In this document: positions 7,536 through 16,909 of the stretch, one piece after another
How positions within the stretch are numbered: the stretch's first letter is position 1
How the letters are laid out: the number at the start of each line of letters is the position of its first letter
Source: Planctomycetota bacterium
GTDB taxonomy: Bacteria; Planctomycetota; Planctomycetia; Pirellulales; UBA1268
DNA: 60,225 bases
Assembly (NCBI GenBank): GCA_018970785.1
Contig: JAGWVR010000009.1
Location: forward strand, 1 to 60,225
Direction of reading: 5' to 3'
Notes under the pieces: generated by a model
Database searches by the model: none
What the model was told of the DNA's origin: nothing
Seen by the model: only the letters and a program-made list of their open reading frames with translations
Program-made: the position numbers and the translations under genes

Positions 7536-10500
7536 CGGTCCTCGCCGGGCTGCGCGGCGTAGTGGATCGCGACGGTGATCGCGCCGTCGATCGGGATCAC
7601 CTGCTGCCCGGATACCAGCTCGAAGGTGAGGATCAGGTCGCAGGCGATCTGGCCGGGGTTGTCGGCCGGGACCCGGGCCCCGATCGAGTCGAGGTATGGT
7701 TTGATCGCGCCGCGGAGCGTCTTGTCGGTCGCCGGGCGCGAGGTGTCGCCGACGAAGTTCCTCAGCTCACCGCCGGTGAGCACGTAGGCTCCGGCAGCGG
7801 CGTTGAAGTGGGGCGCCGACGTCGTGAACGATGCGATCACGGCGCCGTTCTCCTTCTCGCGCACCGTGCTGCGGATCTCGGCCAACGACGGTGCCGCGAA
7901 CCCGGCCGGAGCGTGGATCCGGATCACGTCCGGCGTGGCGTCGAAGTATTCGTTGACGCGCCACGTGCCGGTGCCCGTGCGGCTCGTGGTGAGCGCGATG
8001 GCGGCCGGTGGGTCGATCGAGAGCTCACACGGTCCCGGCGGCGGGGCGGTGACCGGCGGAGGGGCCGCCGGCGGAGCCAGGTAGGGGATGAGGAGATGGC
8101 CGGAGACGCCGTACGGCGTGGCGAGGTGGAGGTCGACGAACTGGCCGTCGACGCAATCGCGGCCGCAGCCGGGGTCGAGCTCGTCTTCATAGACGTCGGG
8201 GCAGGCGAAGGCGGCATCCGTCGGCGGCGGCGCGTCGAAACCGAGCGTGGCCGGCGGGCAGGCGGGCACGAGGATCGATTCCGCGGCCGCGCCAGCACGG
8301 AGCGGATTACCGGCCGGCGCCGGCAGAGACTCGATGGCCGCGACCCGGACGAGCGGCCCGGCGCCGGTGGCCACGCGGCGCGGTGAGCGCGACGCGGTCG
8401 GGGTCGGCGGGCAGGGTGCCGGCGGCGGCGGCGGACAGGCACAGTCGGCGGCCGACGGGCGACGGATCGGTTTGACGCCGGCGGGGATCGTGACCCGCAT
8501 CACCTGCCGGCTGATCAGCTCGACGCCGGCCAACTGGCCGCCGGCGATGACCTGTGTGTCGAGGACGCTGAACCCCTTGCCGACGAGAAACAGCGTCGTC
8601 TCGCCGGTCGCACTGATTCCCGGTGCGCCGTACCAACCGACCAGCTCCGGGGCCAGGTCGGTGATCCCGGTGGTCAACAGCTCGAAGCCCCCCGAGGTGT
8701 TTTCGTAGGGGATCTGCGTGAGCATCGACTGCAGCGGCAGCTCGCGGTCGAGCTGCTCGACGCGCCGCATCAGCCGGGCGACCTCGCCGTCGCGGTAGGC
8801 GCCGGCGCACTCGGCGCAGCGCGCGGCGGATGACTGCATCGCCTTGATGCTCCGCGACAGCTGCAGCGTCTGCCGCATGCTCTGTTCGGTGTCCTTCGGC
8901 TTGGTGAGCGAGAACCAGTTGGTCCGGACGTCGAAGTTGACGTACGGGACGAACGACGGCATGACGATGATCGCCGTGCACTCGCGGATCCCCGGCTCGA
9001 GGCGGCGCTCGGCGAGGTCGCGCTTTTCCGAATTGCTCCCCACGAGGGTGTCGGCGAAGGCGGCGATGTTGTTGCGCGTCGGCGGCGACTGGAAGCGCGG
9101 ATAGAAGCGCCACCCGAACGTGTCGCTGCCGTGGGAGAAGGCGACTGCCGTCTTGTTGAGGGCGATCGTCGCCATGTCGGTCTGGAGGCGGCGCGCGTAA
9201 CGGCTGGCGGCCTGGGAATTGAGCCGTCCGCCGGCGGTCGCCAAGGCCATCGTGATCTGCAGTTCGCGCTGCTTGGAATACAGGTCCTCGATGTTCTGCT
9301 CCTGGACGACCGGGTCGAGGGCGAAGATCCGGATCGGCCAGCGGAGGCGGACGTAGTCGTTGAACGCGGCCCGGGCGGCGGGGGAGGGGTCTGGCCCGTA
9401 GAACGGGCCCGTCCAGCTTCCACCGGGCGGAGTCATGCGCCCCTGGGCGCTGGCCGCCTCGCGCATGTCCTCGACGAGCCGCTCGCCGAGCAGCGCGCTT
9501 TGGACGAGGATCGCCCAGGCGAGAACCCCGGTGATCGAGTTGCATTGGGCGTGGCAGGCGGTGTCGTTGCAGCACGGCACGCCGGTGCCCGTGGACCCGG
9601 CGGGCTCGCCGCCGAGGAGCGAGAAGAATTCGCAGCGCCGCCGCTCGAGCTCGTTGAACCGCCGCGTGCGGACCAGTTCGGCGAGGTTCCACGCCGGCAG
9701 CGATTCCCACACGCCGCGCAGCGGCGGCTGCGAGAGCATGTCGTAGGCCGCCTGCGATTCCTCGACGAGGAGGCCGCGGACGTCGTTGTAGTCGATGCAC
9801 GGCCGGTTGGCGGGATGGCTGCGCAGGGCGTCGTGGGTCTCGGTGATCAGCAGCGACACCTGCCGCAGTCCGCCGACCTCGGCGAGCTGGCTGGGAGGGA
9901 TCGGCAGCCGCGAGCGGCGCGACTTCGTCGACGGCACGACCGCGGGCGAGACCACCGTCAGCCGGGCGCGGAGCCGCTCGAGCGACGCGCCGAGGTTGGC
10001 AGCGCTGGCTTGGGTGGCGGCCTGCCGTGCTTCGGCAGCGGCGAGGGCCGCCACGGCGGCGTCGAGCGACGACTCGCTGGCCTCCTTCGACGCCTCGACC
10101 TGCTTGACGACGGCCTGGGCCTGCGTGGCGGCGTCGCCGGTCGACCGCGACTCCTCGACGAGGTCGGGATTGGCGTCGGTGATCGATTTCCACGCCTTGC
10201 CGAGCAGTTCGAGTGCGGCCCGCGAGGACTGCGCGGCGGGCGCGGCGGTGGCGACGCGGACCCGGCCGTCGGCGGGCGGGACGAGCATGTCGGTGACGAG
10301 CCGCCGCGTGACGGCGGTGACGTCGGCTTCGGTGAGCGGTGCGTCGCTCGTGCCGGGTGCCATCCGGACCGCGCCGCTGTCCTCGGCGCGGGCTGCCAAC
10401 CCTGTCGTCGCGTAGCGCCGGATCGCCGCCGTGACCGCCTGACCCTCGGGGGTGGTGACCAGCTCGCCGACCTGTTTCCGTGCGGCGTCGACGAGCGTGT

Positions 10501-11581
10501 CGCGGGCCTTGGCGGCGATCGCTGCCTGCTCGGCCTGGCTCGCCTGAAGCTGGGCCAGATCCTCGCGCGCCGCGGCCACCTCGGCCTCGGACTGCGCCTG
10601 CTTCTCCCGCGCGATCTCGAGGTCGTGTGCCGTCCGCGCGAGGCGCTCCGCGATCGCCTCGCGGTGGACCGTCTGCCAGGCGGTGTGGCGGCTGGCGGGA
10701 TCGTTGACGGCGAAGGTCAGCGTCGGGGCGATGGTGTCGACGAGGTCGTTGATCACGAGGCTGCGGAACGTGATCGGGAGCAGGTCGTCGCCGAGGACGA
10801 GGTCGGCGGTGACGGTGATCTCGGCCCCGTGGCCGCGCTGCGTGTACTGGCCGGGGAGGATCGAGACGGGAATCCGCACGAGATTGAGCGCGTAGCCGGG
10901 GGAGTCGCCGTTGTCGTCGCCTTCGTTGATCCGGCGCAGCTCCTGGAGGTGCTTGACGTAGCCGGCGAGATGGTCGAGGTGGACGTTCGGCTCGAGCGAC
11001 ACGGCGTTGTTCTCGCCGAGGCCGAACGTGGCGAACGGCGCGGTGCCGGTGTTGGCAAACGGAGCGCTGCGGAAGATCGGCGTGTCGTCGCTGGCGGTTC
11101 CGGTCGTCACCAGACTGATCGCCGATGCCGTCGGCGACCCCTGGCCCGCCCCGGGAATCGACTGACCGCGCGAGGCGGCCTGCAGCGTTAGCGCCATCCC
11201 GAGAAAGCTCTGGTCGCTGCGGCGCAGGCTGCCGTTGTTGAGGTCCTGGAACTTGTCGAGCTGGGCGACGAGCGTCTTTTCGAATTCCACGCGGTGCCGC
11301 ATCAGCCGGCTCTGGCCCCAGACATCCGGGTGCTTGGCGACGATCGACCCGTAGGAGTCGATGTATTTCTCGAGCCAGTCGATCTCACCGGCGAGACGCT
11401 CGACGCAGCTGTCGATCGGCGTCGCGGGCGGTCGGGCGCGCTGGTGAGACGACGAGCGCGACATGCCACGCCACAGCGAATCGGCCCATTCCCCGCCATT
11501 CGCCCGGGGTGGGGGGAGGAGGCAGGCCCAAGCCGTCAGCAGGGTGACGGCCTTCCGCAGTGGGCGGTGCGACGTGCGCAT
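7532..11581 (-). CDS. Large exported protein of unknown function (1349 aa)
   Basis: Start chosen at the ATG at 11581, because MRTSHRPLRKAVTLLTAWAC gives a basic n-region and hydrophobic core directly; an in-frame extension of 45 residues precedes it. I do not recognise the family. Visible features: Ala/Glu/Gln-rich heptad stretches likely to be coiled coils at about 313-370 and 483-540; several isolated cysteines in the central part (such as CCNDTACHAQC); a segment at about 977-1033 (LVGKGFSVLDTQVIAGGQ) that reads like an IPT/TIG Ig-like domain; then a Pro/Cys-rich linker (CACPPPPPAPCPP). The C-terminal part is beta-rich. Likely exported, perhaps cell-envelope structural. It stands alone between convergent and tandem neighbours. 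Confidence 0.72.
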   Translation of the reverse strand: MRTSHRPLRKAVTLLTAWACLLPPPRANGGEWADSLWRGMSRSSSHQRARPPATPIDSCVERLAGEIDWLEKYIDSYGSIVAKHPDVWGQSRLMRHRVEFEKTLVAQLDKFQDLNNGSLRRSDQSFLGMALTLQAASRGQSIPGAGQGSPTASAISLVTTGTASDDTPIFRSAPFANTGTAPFATFGLGENNAVSLEPNVHLDHLAGYVKHLQELRRINEGDDNGDSPGYALNLVRIPVSILPGQYTQRGHGAEITVTADLVLGDDLLPITFRSLVINDLVDTIAPTLTFAVNDPASRHTAWQTVHREAIAERLARTAHDLEIAREKQAQSEAEVAAAREDLAQLQASQAEQAAIAAKARDTLVDAARKQVGELVTTPEGQAVTAAIRRYATTGLAARAEDSGAVRMAPGTSDAPLTEADVTAVTRRLVTDMLVPPADGRVRVATAAPAAQSSRAALELLGKAWKSITDANPDLVEESRSTGDAATQAQAVVKQVEASKEASESSLDAAVAALAAAEARQAATQASAANLGASLERLRARLTVVSPAVVPSTKSRRSRLPIPPSQLAEVGGLRQVSLLITETHDALRSHPANRPCIDYNDVRGLLVEESQAAYDMLSQPPLRGVWESLPAWNLAELVRTRRFNELERRRCEFFSLLGGEPAGSTGTGVPCCNDTACHAQCNSITGVLAWAILVQSALLGERLVEDMREAASAQGRMTPPGGSWTGPFYGPDPSPAARAAFNDYVRLRWPIRIFALDPVVQEQNIEDLYSKQRELQITMALATAGGRLNSQAASRYARRLQTDMATIALNKTAVAFSHGSDTFGWRFYPRFQSPPTRNNIAAFADTLVGSNSEKRDLAERRLEPGIRECTAIIVMPSFVPYVNFDVRTNWFSLTKPKDTEQSMRQTLQLSRSIKAMQSSAARCAECAGAYRDGEVARLMRRVEQLDRELPLQSMLTQIPYENTSGGFELLTTGITDLAPELVGWYGAPGISATGETTLFLVGKGFSVLDTQVIAGGQLAGVELISRQVMRVTIPAGVKPIRRPSAADCACPPPPPAPCPPTPTASRSPRRVATGAGPLVRVAAIESLPAPAGNPLRAGAAAESILVPACPPATLGFDAPPPTDAAFACPDVYEDELDPGCGRDCVDGQFVDLHLATPYGVSGHLLIPYLAPPAAPPPVTAPPPGPCELSIDPPAAIALTTSRTGTGTWRVNEYFDATPDVIRIHAPAGFAAPSLAEIRSTVREKENGAVIASFTTSAPHFNAAAGAYVLTGGELRNFVGDTSRPATDKTLRGAIKPYLDSIGARVPADNPGQIACDLILTFELVSGQQVIPIDGAITVAIHYAAQPGEDR

Positions 11582-11722
11582 GGAGCGGCTCCGATCGGTA
11601 CTGGACAGCACCGACGCTCCAATCGGCAGACCCGTGCGCCGTGGACCGGCCCCGGCCGTCACTGCCGGCACAGGTGGCCCAGCTTGCCCCGGTTCGCGGG
11701 GGCCGGTCGCCCGCACCGTGCC
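11582..11722. other. Upstream region of the large exported protein gene
   Basis: 141 bp between the stop of the yjbQ-like gene and the start of the 1349-aa gene, both on the minus strand. The only Shine-Dalgarno-like match before the ATG is a short GGAG. No recognisable promoter or hairpin. Confidence 0.5.
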
Positions 11723-12145
11723 TCACTCCCCGATCAGCTTCACCAGGACGCGCTTCGGGCGGCGGCCGTCGAACTCGCCGTAGAAGATCTGCTCCCAGGG
11801 ACCGAAGTCGAGTTTCCCGGCGGTGATCGCGACGACCACCTCGCGCCCCATGATCTGGCGCTTCATGTGGGCGTCGGCGTTGTCCTCGCCGGTCCGGTTG
11901 TGGGCGTAGGTGCGCGGCGAGGCGTCGAACGGGGCGAGCCGCTCGAGCCACTTCGCGTAGTCCTCGTGGAGCCCCGGCTCGTCGTCGTTGATGAACACGC
12001 TGGCGGTGATGTGCATCGCGTTGACGAGGCACAGCCCCTCGCGGATCCCCGACTTCGCGACCAGCGCCGCGACGCGCGGCGTGATGTTCACGAATCCCGT
12101 CCGCGCCGGGATCTCCATCACGAGGTGTTCGGTGAGCGATTTCAC
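11723..12145 (-). CDS. yjbQ: YjbQ/UPF0047 family protein
   Basis: 140 residues from a GTG at 12145, whose GTGA overlaps the stop of the upstream amidohydrolase gene by 4 bp; this overlap and the family length fix the start. The conserved core is complete: [26 protein letters not shown], the [14 protein letters not shown] loop, [15 protein letters not shown] and [17 protein letters not shown]. Members of this family have weak thiamine-phosphate-synthase activity in vitro, but the physiological role is unsettled. The His/Asp-rich loop is the likely active site. Translational coupling to an exported amidohydrolase is noted, but no shared pathway is evident. Confidence 0.88.
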   Translation of the reverse strand: MKSLTEHLVMEIPARTGFVNITPRVAALVAKSGIREGLCLVNAMHITASVFINDDEPGLHEDYAKWLERLAPFDASPRTYAHNRTGEDNADAHMKRQIMGREVVVAITAGKLDFGPWEQIFYGEFDGRRPKRVLVKLIGE

Positions 12146-13845
12146 TTCGCCCCCTCCCGCCGCCAGACCGTTTTCCCCTCCTTGATCGTCTCGATCACCG
12201 TGATCTCGCGGATCGCCAGCGGCTCGACGGCGCAGGGGTCGGCCGAGAGGATCACGAGGTCGGCGAGCTTGCCCGGCTCGAGCGAGCCCTTGCGGTCGTC
12301 CTCGCGGTACTGCCACGCGGCGTCGATGGTCAGCGCTGCGAGGGCCTCGAGGGGCGTGACGCGTTCCTCGGGGCCGATGACCGCGCCCGAGCGGGCGATC
12401 CGGTTCACCGCCGTCCAGACGGTGAACAGCTGGTCGATCGGCGCGACATTGAAGTCGGTGTGGTTGGTGCACCGCAGCCCGAGGGCCCGGGCCGACTTGA
12501 GCGGGCTGATCCGCGACGCCTGCTCGGCGCCGCGGTTGGCGACGTGGGTGTCGCCGAAATAGAAGCAGTGCTCGGTGTAGAAGCTCGGCACGATCGCGAA
12601 CGCCTTGAATTTCTCGAGCTGGTCGGGCCGGGCGAACTGGGCGTGGACCGCCACCGTGCGCCGGTCGAAGCCCGGATCGGGGGCGGCCGCCCGGTGGGCG
12701 TCGAGGAGCAGGTCGATGGCGGCGTCGCCGTTGCAGTGGACGAACAGCTGGGCGTCCCCCGCGTAGACGCGCTTCACCATCTCGACGATCGTCGCCGGTG
12801 GGAAGGTCGGTTCGCCGCGCCACTCGCGCTCCCCGGCCGGACCGCCGGTGAGGTACGGGGTGGTGAAATATGCCGTCTTCGCCTGCGGCGAGCCGTCGGC
12901 GACGACCTTCACGCCGCCGACGCGGAGGTGGCCGGCGTACTCACGCTCGGCCCGCGGCGGCTGGCCACCGAAGATCTTCTCGAGGTCGGTGATGAACGCC
13001 AGCGCGACGACGTCGATCGACAGCATCCCGCGGCGCGCGGCCTCGCGGAGCAGGGCGAGCTGGTCGGCGTGCGTCGCCCCCTCCTGGGCGGTGGTGATGC
13101 CGGCGGCGGCGTAGATCTCGACCGCCTGCGGCACCAGCGCGAGCAGGTCGTCCGGCGCCGGGGCCGGCATCCGGGCGAACACCGGCAGGAACGCCGTCTC
13201 GAACAGGAGGCCGGTCGGCTCCCCGGTGGCCGGGTCCTTGGGCATCACGCCGCCGGGGGGCACGGGGGTGTCGCGGCCGATTTTGAAATGGGCCAGGGCC
13301 TTGCCGTCGAGCATCGCCCCGTGGCCGCTGACGTGGATCACGATCACCGGGTTGTCGGGAAACGCCGCTTCCAATTCGGCGCGCGACGGCATCCTCTTCT
13401 CGGCGAGCAGTTCGGGGTCGCAGCCGAAACCGACGACGAACGTGCCGGGCCCGAGCCGCCGCCGTTCCTTGAGCGCGCGAAGCTTGGCGATGACGTCGGC
13501 CACGGTCTTGCAGTCGCCGGCCGGCGGTGACCAGCAGTTGGCCTGCGTGAGGACTTCGAGGGCGCTCCAGAAATGGCTGTGGCCGTCGATGAAGCCGGGG
13601 AGGAGCGTGGCCCCGTCGAGATCGACGCGGCGCGTGTTGCCGTCGGCGAGCGTCTCGACGTCGGCCCGGGAGCCGACGGCGATGATCGAGCCCCCGGCGA
13701 CGGCGATCGCCTCGGCCGTCGGCGCGGCGCGGTTCATCGTGTGGATCGTGCCGCCGTGGTAGATCGTCTCGGCGGGTTGGGCATGGCCGACCACGGGCGC
13801 GGCCAGCAGGGCGGCGGACAGGACGACGGCGACGACGACGCGCAT
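12142..13845 (-). CDS. Exported amidohydrolase (YtcJ-like, metal-dependent)
   Basis: 567 residues from the ATG at 13845, which directly precedes a signal peptide ([20 protein letters not shown], cleavage likely after HAQ at 23). The metal-binding strand [13 protein letters not shown] has the His-x-His pair at 89 and 91. Further ligand-type segments are [14 protein letters not shown] and [11 protein letters not shown]. The C-terminal block ([20 protein letters not shown] and [12 protein letters not shown]) is the standard composite beta-sandwich of the YtcJ/amidohydrolase-3 group. It would hydrolyse an amide or imide outside the cytoplasm; substrate unknown. A TAGACT hexamer lies 28 bp upstream (13879-13874). 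Its stop overlaps the start of the yjbQ-like gene. Confidence 0.85.
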   Translation of the reverse strand: MRVVVAVVLSAALLAAPVVGHAQPAETIYHGGTIHTMNRAAPTAEAIAVAGGSIIAVGSRADVETLADGNTRRVDLDGATLLPGFIDGHSHFWSALEVLTQANCWSPPAGDCKTVADVIAKLRALKERRRLGPGTFVVGFGCDPELLAEKRMPSRAELEAAFPDNPVIVIHVSGHGAMLDGKALAHFKIGRDTPVPPGGVMPKDPATGEPTGLLFETAFLPVFARMPAPAPDDLLALVPQAVEIYAAAGITTAQEGATHADQLALLREAARRGMLSIDVVALAFITDLEKIFGGQPPRAEREYAGHLRVGGVKVVADGSPQAKTAYFTTPYLTGGPAGEREWRGEPTFPPATIVEMVKRVYAGDAQLFVHCNGDAAIDLLLDAHRAAAPDPGFDRRTVAVHAQFARPDQLEKFKAFAIVPSFYTEHCFYFGDTHVANRGAEQASRISPLKSARALGLRCTNHTDFNVAPIDQLFTVWTAVNRIARSGAVIGPEERVTPLEALAALTIDAAWQYREDDRKGSLEPGKLADLVILSADPCAVEPLAIREITVIETIKEGKTVWRREGAK

Positions 13846-13873
13846 GCGGCACTCCAGGGGATGGCAAACCCCG

Positions 13874-13879
13874 AGTCTA
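13874..13879 (-). promoter_or_regulatory. Possible -10 box TAGACT for the amidohydrolase
   Basis: On the minus strand TAGACT lies 28 bp before the ATG at 13845, the spacing expected for a -10 element with a short leader. The same hexamer, or its TAnACT form, recurs upstream of other genes in this window. No convincing -35 element. Confidence 0.35.
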
Positions 13880-13958
13880 CAGCCCCCCGGGATCGTCGGG
13901 CGTGCGGCGGGCGGCATGCCGAACTGCCCCCGGGCAGGACGGGCACGTGAGCGACGGG

Positions 13959-14825
13959 TCAACGGCCGGGTTCGTCGAGAAGGGCCGTGAGCACCGGGCG
14001 GAGCCGCGCGGCGTAGGCCGCGTAGCCCGCCGGCGTGAGGTGGATGGCGTCGGGCGCGAACAGGGCCTTGCGGATCGTGCCATCGGCGTTGGTGAAGTCG
14101 GCCGTCAGGTCGAGCACCCGGACGCGCGGCAGGCGCTCGAGCCGCAGGTCGTCGAGGGCGGCGTTGGTCCGGCGGATGTCGTCGTGGAAGCGGTCGCCCG
14201 GTGCGTGGGCCGGGAGGATCTTGACCACGACGAGGCCCGCGGCGGGAAACCGCTCGCGGAGGCGCCGGGCACAGGTGGCGATCCCTTCCGCGGCGGCCTC
14301 GATGCCGGTCTCGGGGGTGAAGAACATGTTGTTGTTGCCGATCATCAGCACGATGGCGCGCGGCTCGAGGCCGTCGACGCCGCCATGGTCGAGACGCCAG
14401 AGGACGTTCTGCGTCTTGTCGCCGCCGATGCCGATGTTGACCGCCTCGAGGTCGGGGAAGTTTCTCCGCCAGGAGTCGCCCCACTGGATCGTGATGCTGT
14501 CGCCGACGAGGAGCACGTCGACCGGGCCGCGCTTGGCCTCGACTGTCGCGACGAGCGCTTCGTGCGCCTCGAGCCAGGCGCTACCCCCCCAGAAACCGGC
14601 CGACGGCACGCGCGGCCAGAGGTGCGGCAGGTGCTTGCCGGCCGACCGCCCCGGCCGGCGTTCGTATTCGGGCTCGAGGACGTAGGCCCGCTCCGCGGCG
14701 GTGAGCGGCCAGCCCGACGGCTGCGGCTCGTCGCTGACGGCGGCGTCGTCAGCGCCGCGCACGGCGCTGGCGGCCAGGGCGAGACCGAGCACGAGCCAGG
14801 GGAGCGATCGGCGCGGGGGCTTCAT
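13959..14825 (-). CDS. Exported SGNH/GDSL hydrolase (PAF-acetylhydrolase-like)
   Basis: 288 residues from the ATG at 14825, with a signal peptide of about 24 residues (PWLVLGLALAASAVRG). All SGNH blocks are visible: I, VLLVGDSITIQWG with nucleophile Ser110; II, IGIGGDKTQNVLW with Gly134; III, MIGNNNMFF with Asn165 or 166; V, PDAIHLTPAGY with the catalytic Asp/His pair. Closest style is the platelet-activating-factor acetylhydrolase beta/gamma-like group common in planctomycetes, often acting on acetylated carbohydrates. It lies 13 bp after the TIM-barrel gene on the same strand, so the two are probably co-transcribed. Substrate unproven. Confidence 0.87.
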   Translation of the reverse strand: MKPPRRSLPWLVLGLALAASAVRGADDAAVSDEPQPSGWPLTAAERAYVLEPEYERRPGRSAGKHLPHLWPRVPSAGFWGGSAWLEAHEALVATVEAKRGPVDVLLVGDSITIQWGDSWRRNFPDLEAVNIGIGGDKTQNVLWRLDHGGVDGLEPRAIVLMIGNNNMFFTPETGIEAAAEGIATCARRLRERFPAAGLVVVKILPAHAPGDRFHDDIRRTNAALDDLRLERLPRVRVLDLTADFTNADGTIRKALFAPDAIHLTPAGYAAYAARLRPVLTALLDEPGR

Positions 14826-14838
14826 CGGGGCGATCTCC

Positions 14839-15813
14839 TCAGGTGAATGCCGCGCGGAGCATCTCCAGGCTCCGTGGGACGGCGGTCTCGGCGGGGTCGA
14901 GCCCCTCGAACTCCAGCGACACCCAGCCCCGGTAGCCGTGACGGCGCAGCATGGCCGCGACGCCGGGATAGTCGATGTCGAGCGAATACCATTTCCCGCC
15001 GCCGTAGTAGGTCTTGGCCTGGACGAGCACCGCGCGCGGGGCGAGGGCCTCCATCTGCGGCCCGGCATCCTCGAGAAAGTTGCCGGTGTCGAGCGTCACC
15101 TGCAGCCAGGGGGAGTCCACGGCGTCGACGACGCGGAGCACGCCCGCCGCCGTCCGCCCCAACCCCCAGTGGTTTTCCAGGCCCATCACGACGCCGAGCG
15201 CCTCGGCACGCGGCACGCACTCGCGGAACGCGTCGATCACCCAGCCGAACCCCTCGTCGTCGGTGTGGCCGGGGAGGCGCGGCTCGATCCCTTTGTTGGC
15301 CATCAGGTCGTCGAATGATTTCGACGTGCCCCAGCGGCCGGTGTTGACGCGGATCGTGGGGATGCCCAGGGAGTGGGCGAGCTCCAGCGAGCGGATCGTC
15401 TTGGCGACGTTCTCGCGGCGGACGGCGGGATCGGGGGACACGAAACCCTGGTGGGTCGAGAGGCCGACGAGGTCGAGCCCCGCCATGAACGCCTGGCGCT
15501 TGATCCGCTGGAGGCGACCGTTGGAGCGGTCGTCGCCGAGCTGCATCTCGAGGATCTCGACGCCGTCGAACCCCATCCGGGCGGCGTCGTCGATCGAGGC
15601 CTCGACCTCGACGCGCGGCTCGCGGAACTGCCAGAACGAGTAGGTCGAGACGCCGATCTTCGTGCGCGGGGCGGCGCGGGCGGGGCCGTCGGCGGCGTGG
15701 CCCGCGTGCGGCACGGCCAGTGCCACGGTCCCGATGCCCGCGACGCGGGCGAGCTGCCGGCGCGTGATCCGCTGACCGGACGACGACAAGCCAGGGGAAA
15801 GGGGGGGATGCAT
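14839..15813 (-). CDS. Tat-exported sugar phosphate isomerase/epimerase-like TIM barrel
   Basis: 324 residues from the ATG at 15813. The N-terminus carries a twin-arginine signal (ITRRQLARVAGIGTVALAV, RR at 18-19) ending near AGHAADG. The rest is an AP-endonuclease-2-like xylose-isomerase TIM barrel: IGVSTYSFWQF, DGVEILEMQ, GLENHWG, VTLDTGNFLED and WVSLEFEG are the strand ends that normally supply Glu, Glu/His, Asp and Glu metal ligands. Tat export of such proteins is a planctomycete habit and fits extracellular sugar processing. Followed closely by the SGNH hydrolase. True activity (isomerase, epimerase or lyase) cannot be told from sequence alone. Confidence 0.85.
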   Translation of the reverse strand: MHPPLSPGLSSSGQRITRRQLARVAGIGTVALAVPHAGHAADGPARAAPRTKIGVSTYSFWQFREPRVEVEASIDDAARMGFDGVEILEMQLGDDRSNGRLQRIKRQAFMAGLDLVGLSTHQGFVSPDPAVRRENVAKTIRSLELAHSLGIPTIRVNTGRWGTSKSFDDLMANKGIEPRLPGHTDDEGFGWVIDAFRECVPRAEALGVVMGLENHWGLGRTAAGVLRVVDAVDSPWLQVTLDTGNFLEDAGPQMEALAPRAVLVQAKTYYGGGKWYSLDIDYPGVAAMLRRHGYRGWVSLEFEGLDPAETAVPRSLEMLRAAFT

Positions 15814-15878
15814 CGGTCTCCTCGGGCGCGGGGGATGAGTCCGGGGCGGGGAGCCGGCGCTGCCGCCGGCCCGAACAT

Positions 15879-15884
15879 TAGACT
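15879..15884 (+). promoter_or_regulatory. Possible -10 box TAGACT; transcript may be leaderless
   Basis: TAGACT ends 8 bp before the ATG at 15893, so transcription starting at the usual 6-8 bp downstream would begin on or next to the start codon. No Shine-Dalgarno is present. This is an inference from position only. Confidence 0.35.
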
Positions 15885-15892
15885 GCCATCCC

Positions 15893-16792
15893 ATGACACC
15901 TGCACGCCGACCGCGCCGGCCGACGACCACCCGCCCCGCCGCGCCGGGGGGAATCCGCCGTGGCAAGGGCTCCGCTCCCGGGCCCAGCGACCGCGAGCCG
16001 GGGCGCCACCGCCGCTCCGACGAGGAGGTGTACCACGGCCTCCGGGCCTGCCAGGGGCTGTTTGCCCGCCGCCCCGACGACATCGTGCGCGTCTACCTCG
16101 CCGCCGGACGGCGCGGCGATTTCGCCGACCTGCTCGGGTGGTGCGCCCGGACACGGCGCGGGTTCCAGATCGTCGAGGAGGCCAATCTCGGGCGCCTCAC
16201 CGGCTCGATCCACCACGAGGGGATCGCGATCGTCGCGCGGGCGGCCCGGCGGCTGTCGGTGGACGAGCTGCGCGGGGCGCTCGCCACCGGGCAGCGCGGC
16301 GGCCCGATCGTCCACCTGGACGGCGTCCACAATCCCCACAACCTCGGTTCGATCCTCCGCTCGGCCGCCCACTTCGGCGCCGCCGCCGTGACCGGCCGGG
16401 CCGGTGATCTGCCGGCCGTGTCGCCGGCGGCGGCGCGCGTCGCCCAGGGGGCGGCCGACGCCGTGCCGCTGTGCGACCTGGTCGATCCGGCCGCCGACCT
16501 GGCGACGCTGCGCGGCGACGGCTGGGTGATCGTCGGCACGTCGAGCCACCGCGGCGATCCCTACCGCGCCCGGCCGCTGCCGCTGCGGACACTGTTCGTC
16601 CTCGGCAGCGAAGGGCAGGGGATGTCGCCCGAAGTCGAGCGCCTCGTCGACCGCTGCCTGCGGATTCCCGGCAGCGGTGCCGTCGAGAGCCTCAACGTCG
16701 CCGTGGCCTGCGGCATTCTCCTGGCCGAGTGGTCGGCCGCCCACGCCGACCGGCGAACGCCGTCGCCCGCGCCGGGGCGGCGCCGACCCTGA
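15893..16792 (+). CDS. TrmH/SpoU-family RNA 2'-O-ribose methyltransferase
   Basis: 299 residues. The C-terminal SPOUT domain has the three family motifs: 1, NPHNLGSILRSAAHFGA (about 146-162, with the catalytic Arg); 2, FVLGSEGQGM (about 235-244); 3, IPGSGAVESLNVAVACGILL (about 258-277), which form the trefoil knot and SAM site. The N-terminal 45 residues are basic and disordered; residues of about 45-125 (HGLRACQGLFARRPDDIVRV) form the L30e-like substrate-binding domain as in E. coli YfiF. It would methylate a tRNA or 23S rRNA ribose. Start at 15893 is favoured by the promoter-like hexamer just upstream, but a later start is possible. Confidence 0.87.
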   Translation: MTPARRPRRPTTTRPAAPGGIRRGKGSAPGPSDREPGRHRRSDEEVYHGLRACQGLFARRPDDIVRVYLAAGRRGDFADLLGWCARTRRGFQIVEEANLGRLTGSIHHEGIAIVARAARRLSVDELRGALATGQRGGPIVHLDGVHNPHNLGSILRSAAHFGAAAVTGRAGDLPAVSPAAARVAQGAADAVPLCDLVDPAADLATLRGDGWVIVGTSSHRGDPYRARPLPLRTLFVLGSEGQGMSPEVERLVDRCLRIPGSGAVESLNVAVACGILLAEWSAAHADRRTPSPAPGRRRP

Positions 16793-16909
16793 CGGTCGTG
16801 CCGTCGGTGGCGCCGGCACGGGTCGGAGTGGTCGCAGCGCTGACGGCCTTCCGATTCCCACAGAAGAAGGCTGAGGCGGCTCGTCGCCTCGCCCCGTAGG
16901 GAGGCGGCG

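Noticed and set aside
12146-12823. A long N-terminal extension of the YjbQ protein
   Set aside because: It would overlap the amidohydrolase on the same strand in another frame; the GTGA overlap gives the family length exactly.
13846-14484. A long N-terminal extension of the amidohydrolase
   Set aside because: It would overlap the SGNH hydrolase gene and remove the signal peptide from the N-terminus.
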